A stretch of DNA of 64,000 nt, taken from contig JAPOQH010000047.1 of NCBI GenBank assembly GCA_026710825.1, forward strand, positions 1 to 64,000, given 5' to 3'. This stretch comes from Chloroflexota bacterium (GTDB lineage: Bacteria; Chloroflexota; Dehalococcoidia; Lucifugimonadales; UBA3495). The translations under genes and the position numbers were made by a program. The notes under the pieces are model-generated. The model was given only the letters and a program-made list of their open reading frames with translations, had not been told where the DNA came from and made no database searches. Shown in pieces: positions 60,617-64,000 of this stretch (position 1 is its first letter; each line of letters opens with the position of its first letter).

Positions 60617-61054
60617 CTACGAGCTTCTACGATGCTGGAAGTCCGACCAAGTTAGGCGCGTTTGTTTCCAAACCAAAAAACCATTGCCAAGGAGATCGTT
60701 CCGTATCTCCAAAGCAAATTCACCGAGTGCGCGTTGCTTTTCTTCTTGGGTCGATTGGGCTCCAGTCTCCACTGTCGCTAAGAATGCGTAACCTTTGTTG
60801 ATCACTTTGTCGGGACAATATAACCAGCAGAGTTGTAGTTGTCGGATGAACTCGTTTTTCAACGCAGTCGCTTGGTGCGCATCGGCACCTTGATAGAATC
60901 CTTCCGTACTGGAAAGAAGGGAATTGTAGCGTTCTTCTTTCCAGATGCGTTCTTGCGTTTTCCTGTTCGCATGGTCGTTCACTATCCACCCCACGACTGC
61001 AATCAAGACGGCTGCAATGACCGACAAAACTGGGAGAAATCCGTCCCACTCCAT
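60617..61054 (-). CDS. Single-TM protein of unknown function, AT-richer than neighbours
   Basis: A 145-residue protein with one N-terminal membrane helix (FLPVLSVIAAVLIAVVGWIV) followed by a polar helical part (ANRKTQERIWKEERYNSL, LKNEFIRQLQLCWLYCP). No family is recognised. GGAGG lies 9 nt before ATG 61054. Base composition is lower in GC than the neighbours, which may mark a foreign origin. It lies between two MFS genes. Confidence 0.75.
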   Translation of the reverse strand: MEWDGFLPVLSVIAAVLIAVVGWIVNDHANRKTQERIWKEERYNSLLSSTEGFYQGADAHQATALKNEFIRQLQLCWLYCPDKVINKGYAFLATVETGAQSTQEEKQRALGEFALEIRNDLLGNGFLVWKQTRLTWSDFQHRRSS

Positions 61055-61145
61055 CAGCGACGTCCTCCATCCAAAAAGATTTTTTGGGTTGCATTCCATG
61101 GCTGGTACAGTGGTGCCATGACAATTATCGCAAGTCGAGTTTACG

Positions 61146-62423
61146 TTACGCCTCCCGCAGCCGGCGTGACAACAGGCAAAGGAATACCGCCACCGACCCG
61201 GCGATCCCCAGTGTCAACGCGGTCACCGGCGCGCCGATTTGCGTGACCATCCAGCCGTTCAGCGCGCTGGCCGGAAAGTGCGCCTGGATCGCCAGTACCC
61301 GCATCCCGCCCATGCGTCCGCGGAACTCAGCGTCCGAGTTGCCCATCAGCACCGTCATCACCAGCACCAGCGATACCGAGCGGCCGATGCCCGTCATCAC
61401 CTTGATGGCCATCGCAATCGCCAGCACCGCGCCGTACGGCAGCAAGCCGGGCAGCGTCATCAAGGCGACGGCGAACAGGATCATCGACCCGTGCCAGCCA
61501 CCGTTGACCGCCCAGACCAGCCACCAACCCTGCCGCCGCAGGTTGCCCATGCCGGCCACGACCAAAGCGCCCAGCACTGCGCCGGCGCCCATGGCTCCGT
61601 TCAGCAGCCCCAACGCCTGAACCCCGCCCATCAGCGTGTCGTGGGCGAAAATGGGCATCAGCGCGGTGGTGAACGGGAAGCCCGTAACGTTGTACATCGC
61701 GGCAATGAGCAGCGCCATGAACAACTCCTTGCGCTGCCAAACGTGCCGCAGTCCAGCAGCCACGCCGATGATCACCTGGCGCGGCGTGGTGTTGCCCATG
61801 GTGATGTTGCGGGTGCGCACCATCAGGGCCATCACGCCGCCGACCACGTACAGCGCGCCGATTAATCCAAACAGGCCGGCTGGCGTCAGGGGGGTGTACA
61901 GGAAACCAGCCGCAATCGGGCCGACGAACTGGGTCAGGTTCTGCCCGAACCCCAGCATCGCGACTGCGTTGGTGAGGCGTTCCCGGGGAACGGTGTCGAT
62001 CAACAGAGCGTTGGTGACCGGCAGTTCGATGGTTCGGAACGCGCCGCCTCCCATGATGATCACGAAGATCATCCAAACCTTCAGGCCATCCATCAGGAAG
62101 AGCACCATCAGGACGAATGCCAGCGCCGCAGCGATGAACTGCCCTGCCGCCATGAGCAGACGACGCGGGAGCCGATCCACCACCGCGCCGGCGAACACGG
62201 ACAGGAAAGCCAGCCCGAGGGCCGATCCACCGGCCAGGCCAACCAGCAGCGGGTCGCCGGTCAATTCCAGCACCAGCCACAGCACGGCGATGACCTCCAT
62301 CTGCCGGCCCACCATGGCAATGTTCGCGGACACCCACACCAGCGAAAAATCGCGGGTTCGGAACGAGCCGAATGTCTCGCCCGCCCGCCCGCTCAACCCC
62401 GTACTCCCGACCGATCTGGCCAA
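61146..62423 (-). CDS. MFS transporter, MFS_3/EntS-like
   Basis: A 425-residue carrier with the pattern of the EntS/MFS_3 group: FRTRDFSLVWVSANIAMVG at TM1, SVFAGAVVDRLPRRLLMAAGQF as motif A loop, TVPRERLTNAVAMLGFGQNLTQFVGP, and LRRQGWWLVWAVNGG later. The start appears to be TTG 62423 with a GAGGG about 12 nt upstream. Exporters of this group move small metabolites or siderophores out. Function here unknown. Confidence 0.87.
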   Translation of the reverse strand: MARSVGSTGLSGRAGETFGSFRTRDFSLVWVSANIAMVGRQMEVIAVLWLVLELTGDPLLVGLAGGSALGLAFLSVFAGAVVDRLPRRLLMAAGQFIAAALAFVLMVLFLMDGLKVWMIFVIIMGGGAFRTIELPVTNALLIDTVPRERLTNAVAMLGFGQNLTQFVGPIAAGFLYTPLTPAGLFGLIGALYVVGGVMALMVRTRNITMGNTTPRQVIIGVAAGLRHVWQRKELFMALLIAAMYNVTGFPFTTALMPIFAHDTLMGGVQALGLLNGAMGAGAVLGALVVAGMGNLRRQGWWLVWAVNGGWHGSMILFAVALMTLPGLLPYGAVLAIAMAIKVMTGIGRSVSLVLVMTVLMGNSDAEFRGRMGGMRVLAIQAHFPASALNGWMVTQIGAPVTALTLGIAGSVAVFLCLLSRRLREA

Positions 62424-62544
62424 CTGGATGAACCCTCCCTCGCGAAGCGGCGCCGATTATAGCACCGGCGGTCCGGGACGGGCCTGCATGTTACAATCGT
62501 GCTCAATTTTCGTACTTGAATGACACTCGGCAGGAGGAAACCCA

Positions 62545-63603
62545 ATGGAAATCGGCGTCGGACTGGACCACACCCTCGGCATGAACTGGGACGACCAGGC
62601 CAACCTGGCCCGCGAGGCCGCGGAGTTGGGCTACGAGAGCATCTGGACGCCCGAGAACATCGGCACCGATTCCTTCCAGGTGTGCGCCCGCCGTTGGGAG
62701 GCCAGTTGCGATGTGGTCGACGGTGGCCTCACCACCGGCATCGGCGTGTCCCCCGTCATGTACCGCACGCCCATCGGGTTCGCCATGTCCGGCGGCACGA
62801 TGAGCCAGCAGACCGGCGGCAAGTTCATCATGGGCATCGGCGCGGGCAGCGCCTATCGCCCCGCCAACCGCCGCGACCTCGGGTTCCCGCGCGTATCGGC
62901 CCTCAACCTCATGCGCGACTACCTGACCACCATCAAGGGCCTGGTCAACGGCGAGCGGGTCAGCCACCAGGGCGAGTTCATCAACTACAACAATATCCGC
63001 ATGGCCATCCGGCCCGCCCCCAACACGCCGGTGTACCTCGGCACCCTTGGCCCCGAGATGCTGCGGCTGGCCGGCGAGGTCGCCGACGGCGTCTGCCTCA
63101 ACTGGTGCACTCCCGACCAGATCGCATGGAGCCGCGACCGCATCGCCGAGGGCGCGGAGCGCGTCGGCCGCGACCCGTCCGAGGTCAAGGTCGTGGAATA
63201 CATCCGCATCTGCGTGGACGATGATGAAGACGTCGCCCGCCTGGCCTTCGCCAAGAACTGCCTCGGCTACCCGTTGGGAGCCACCGTACCCACCGACCGC
63301 GAGCGGCAGTTCGGGTACCGCGCCCACTTCGAGCGCATGGGATACACCGAAGAACTGGCCGGCGCCGACGCCATTCGACGGGACGGCGGCGACATGGACG
63401 CCGTGGCCAATGCCTACCCGTCTGATGCTCTGCTCGCCGTCGGCTACTACGGCAAACCCGACGGAGCCGCCGACGCCTTCGCCAAGCTGGCTGAGGGTCT
63501 GGACGTGGCCCTGGTGCGCGTCATCTCCGCCCGCCCCGAGATCGCCTCCACCCAGGCCGTCATGCACGCCTGCGCCCCCGACAAGGTGCGGGCAGCGATG
63601 TGA
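62545..63603 (+). CDS. Luciferase-like (F420-dependent type) oxidoreductase
   Basis: A second, divergent LLM protein of 352 residues, closer to the F420-dependent methylene-H4MPT-reductase-like branch. Features: MEIGVGLDHTLGMNWDDQAN, ELGYESIWTPENIGTD, SVGGTMSQQ-like GGTMSQQTGGKFIMGIGAGS, RDYLTTIKGLVNGERV, and GTLGPEMLRLAGEVADGVCLNW. AGGAGG lies 7 nt before the ATG. The enzyme would use F420H2 or FMNH2 on a small organic substrate. A membrane gene overlaps its stop codon. Confidence 0.9.
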   Translation: MEIGVGLDHTLGMNWDDQANLAREAAELGYESIWTPENIGTDSFQVCARRWEASCDVVDGGLTTGIGVSPVMYRTPIGFAMSGGTMSQQTGGKFIMGIGAGSAYRPANRRDLGFPRVSALNLMRDYLTTIKGLVNGERVSHQGEFINYNNIRMAIRPAPNTPVYLGTLGPEMLRLAGEVADGVCLNWCTPDQIAWSRDRIAEGAERVGRDPSEVKVVEYIRICVDDDEDVARLAFAKNCLGYPLGATVPTDRERQFGYRAHFERMGYTEELAGADAIRRDGGDMDAVANAYPSDALLAVGYYGKPDGAADAFAKLAEGLDVALVRVISARPEIASTQAVMHACAPDKVRAAM

Positions 63604-64000
63604 AACTTGTTGCGATTAAAACTCTGAAATTCTGCGCGTTCGTTGGAATTTTCGTCGCGCTATATTGGTATGCAACAAACGCCGTCGGAGATACTGACAA
63701 ACTGGACAGGCTCATAATCGCCTTAACCCTATTTGGCGTAACCTATGGCATATCAAAACCACTGTTTGAGGCAGTATCGGAAATAGTTGGAGGCATCATG
63801 GTGATCGCCGAATTTCTGAACAGGCACCTTCTGGAACCTCAGAAACAACGGCTATTGGAACAAGGGCGGAAACAAGCTCGAGAAGCAGCCCGGGCCGAAG
63901 CGGACGCTCGCCTGGACAAAGCGCGCGCCCGCCTGAAAGAACTCGGGTTAGACCCGAGCGACATCTTGCCGGCTGACGACCCTGGAGAGACTCGCGACCA
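63600..64000 (+). CDS. Membrane/coiled-coil protein, partial (runs off the window)
   Basis: A GTG at 63600 overlaps the monooxygenase stop (ATGTGA). The frame stays open to the end of the window (133 codons). It encodes one clear hydrophobic segment near the start (FCAFVGIFVALYWYA), a second (LIIALTLFGVTYGI), then a charged coiled coil (QKQRLLEQGRKQAREAARAE). The plan is like that of the interrupted gene at 7757. Base composition is AT-richer than the monooxygenase. Function unknown; the 3' end is missing. Confidence 0.7.
   Translation, partial: MKLVAIKTLKFCAFVGIFVALYWYATNAVGDTDKLDRLIIALTLFGVTYGISKPLFEAVSEIVGGIMVIAEFLNRHLLEPQKQRLLEQGRKQAREAARAEADARLDKARARLKELGLDPSDILPADDPGETRD

Overview
The window is a high-GC bacterial chromosome segment with one tRNA gene, no rRNA and no CRISPR array. 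The gene content (lipoprotein-type peptide ABC system, two luciferase-like flavin monooxygenases, two CaiB/BaiF CoA-transferases, thiolase, GMC oxidoreductase, P450, three classical short-chain dehydrogenases, several MFS carriers, Uma2 proteins, a UGSC protein) resembles uncultured Chloroflexota such as the SAR202/Dehalococcoidia-like lineages of seawater and sponges. That placement is inferred from gene content and codon style; there is no rRNA or ribosomal marker here to prove it.

Layout. 1-114: a 17-bp tandem repeat. 146-5635: a promoter, a family 5 ABC substrate-binding lipoprotein, two permeases (no ATPase subunit) and a PQQ-type beta-propeller protein. 5724-9852: trans-aconitate methyltransferase, an epimerase, a small membrane/coiled-coil gene with an in-frame TGA, and a large unidentified coiled-coil protein. 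10007-17439: a luciferase-like monooxygenase, a double-headed alpha/beta hydrolase, an Uma2 protein, a class III aminotransferase and gamma-glutamyltransferase. 17499-24835: a pentapeptide-repeat protein, an A-type Fe-S-like protein with a Gly/Cys tail, a THI5/NMT1-like protein read through a TGA, a voltage-gated channel with a non-canonical filter, two SDRs and a tandem pair of CxC secreted proteins. 25142-29730: twin MFS carriers, a TlpA-like lipoprotein, a CopD-like membrane protein and a Trm112-like protein. 29814-32239: a tightly coupled four-gene unit ending in a UGSC selenoprotein. 32359-39461: a broken NHL protein, an SDR, HepT/MntA, VOC, GNAT, GMC oxidoreductase, Uma2 and thiolase. 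39675-43500: tRNA-Ala(TGC) followed by a lower-GC insert with an SMC/Rad50-like ATPase and a decayed DUF1272 gene. 43496-52115: Rieske ferredoxin, D-aminoacylase-like amidohydrolase, adenine deaminase, DUF2306, then an alpha-E / transglutaminase / circularly permuted ATP-grasp cluster divergent from an OmpR-like regulator. 52213-64000: P450, M50-like peptidase, GNAT, two CoA-transferases, a cyclase, two MFS carriers, a second luciferase-like monooxygenase and a partial membrane gene.

Together the genes suggest a heterotroph that imports peptides or oligomers and oxidises a broad range of small organic acids, esters and cyclic compounds. The most notable signals are: a UGSC motif whose U is a TGA codon, with a hairpin just downstream (selenocysteine); a second in-frame TGA with a similar hairpin in a THI5-like protein; coupling of the UGSC gene to two PaREP1/HEPN-like genes; an eight-member family of short palindromes built on a GGGGC stem; a tRNA-adjacent ATPase island; and four 11-bp-phased GTAAC boxes between the ATP-grasp gene and its divergent regulator.
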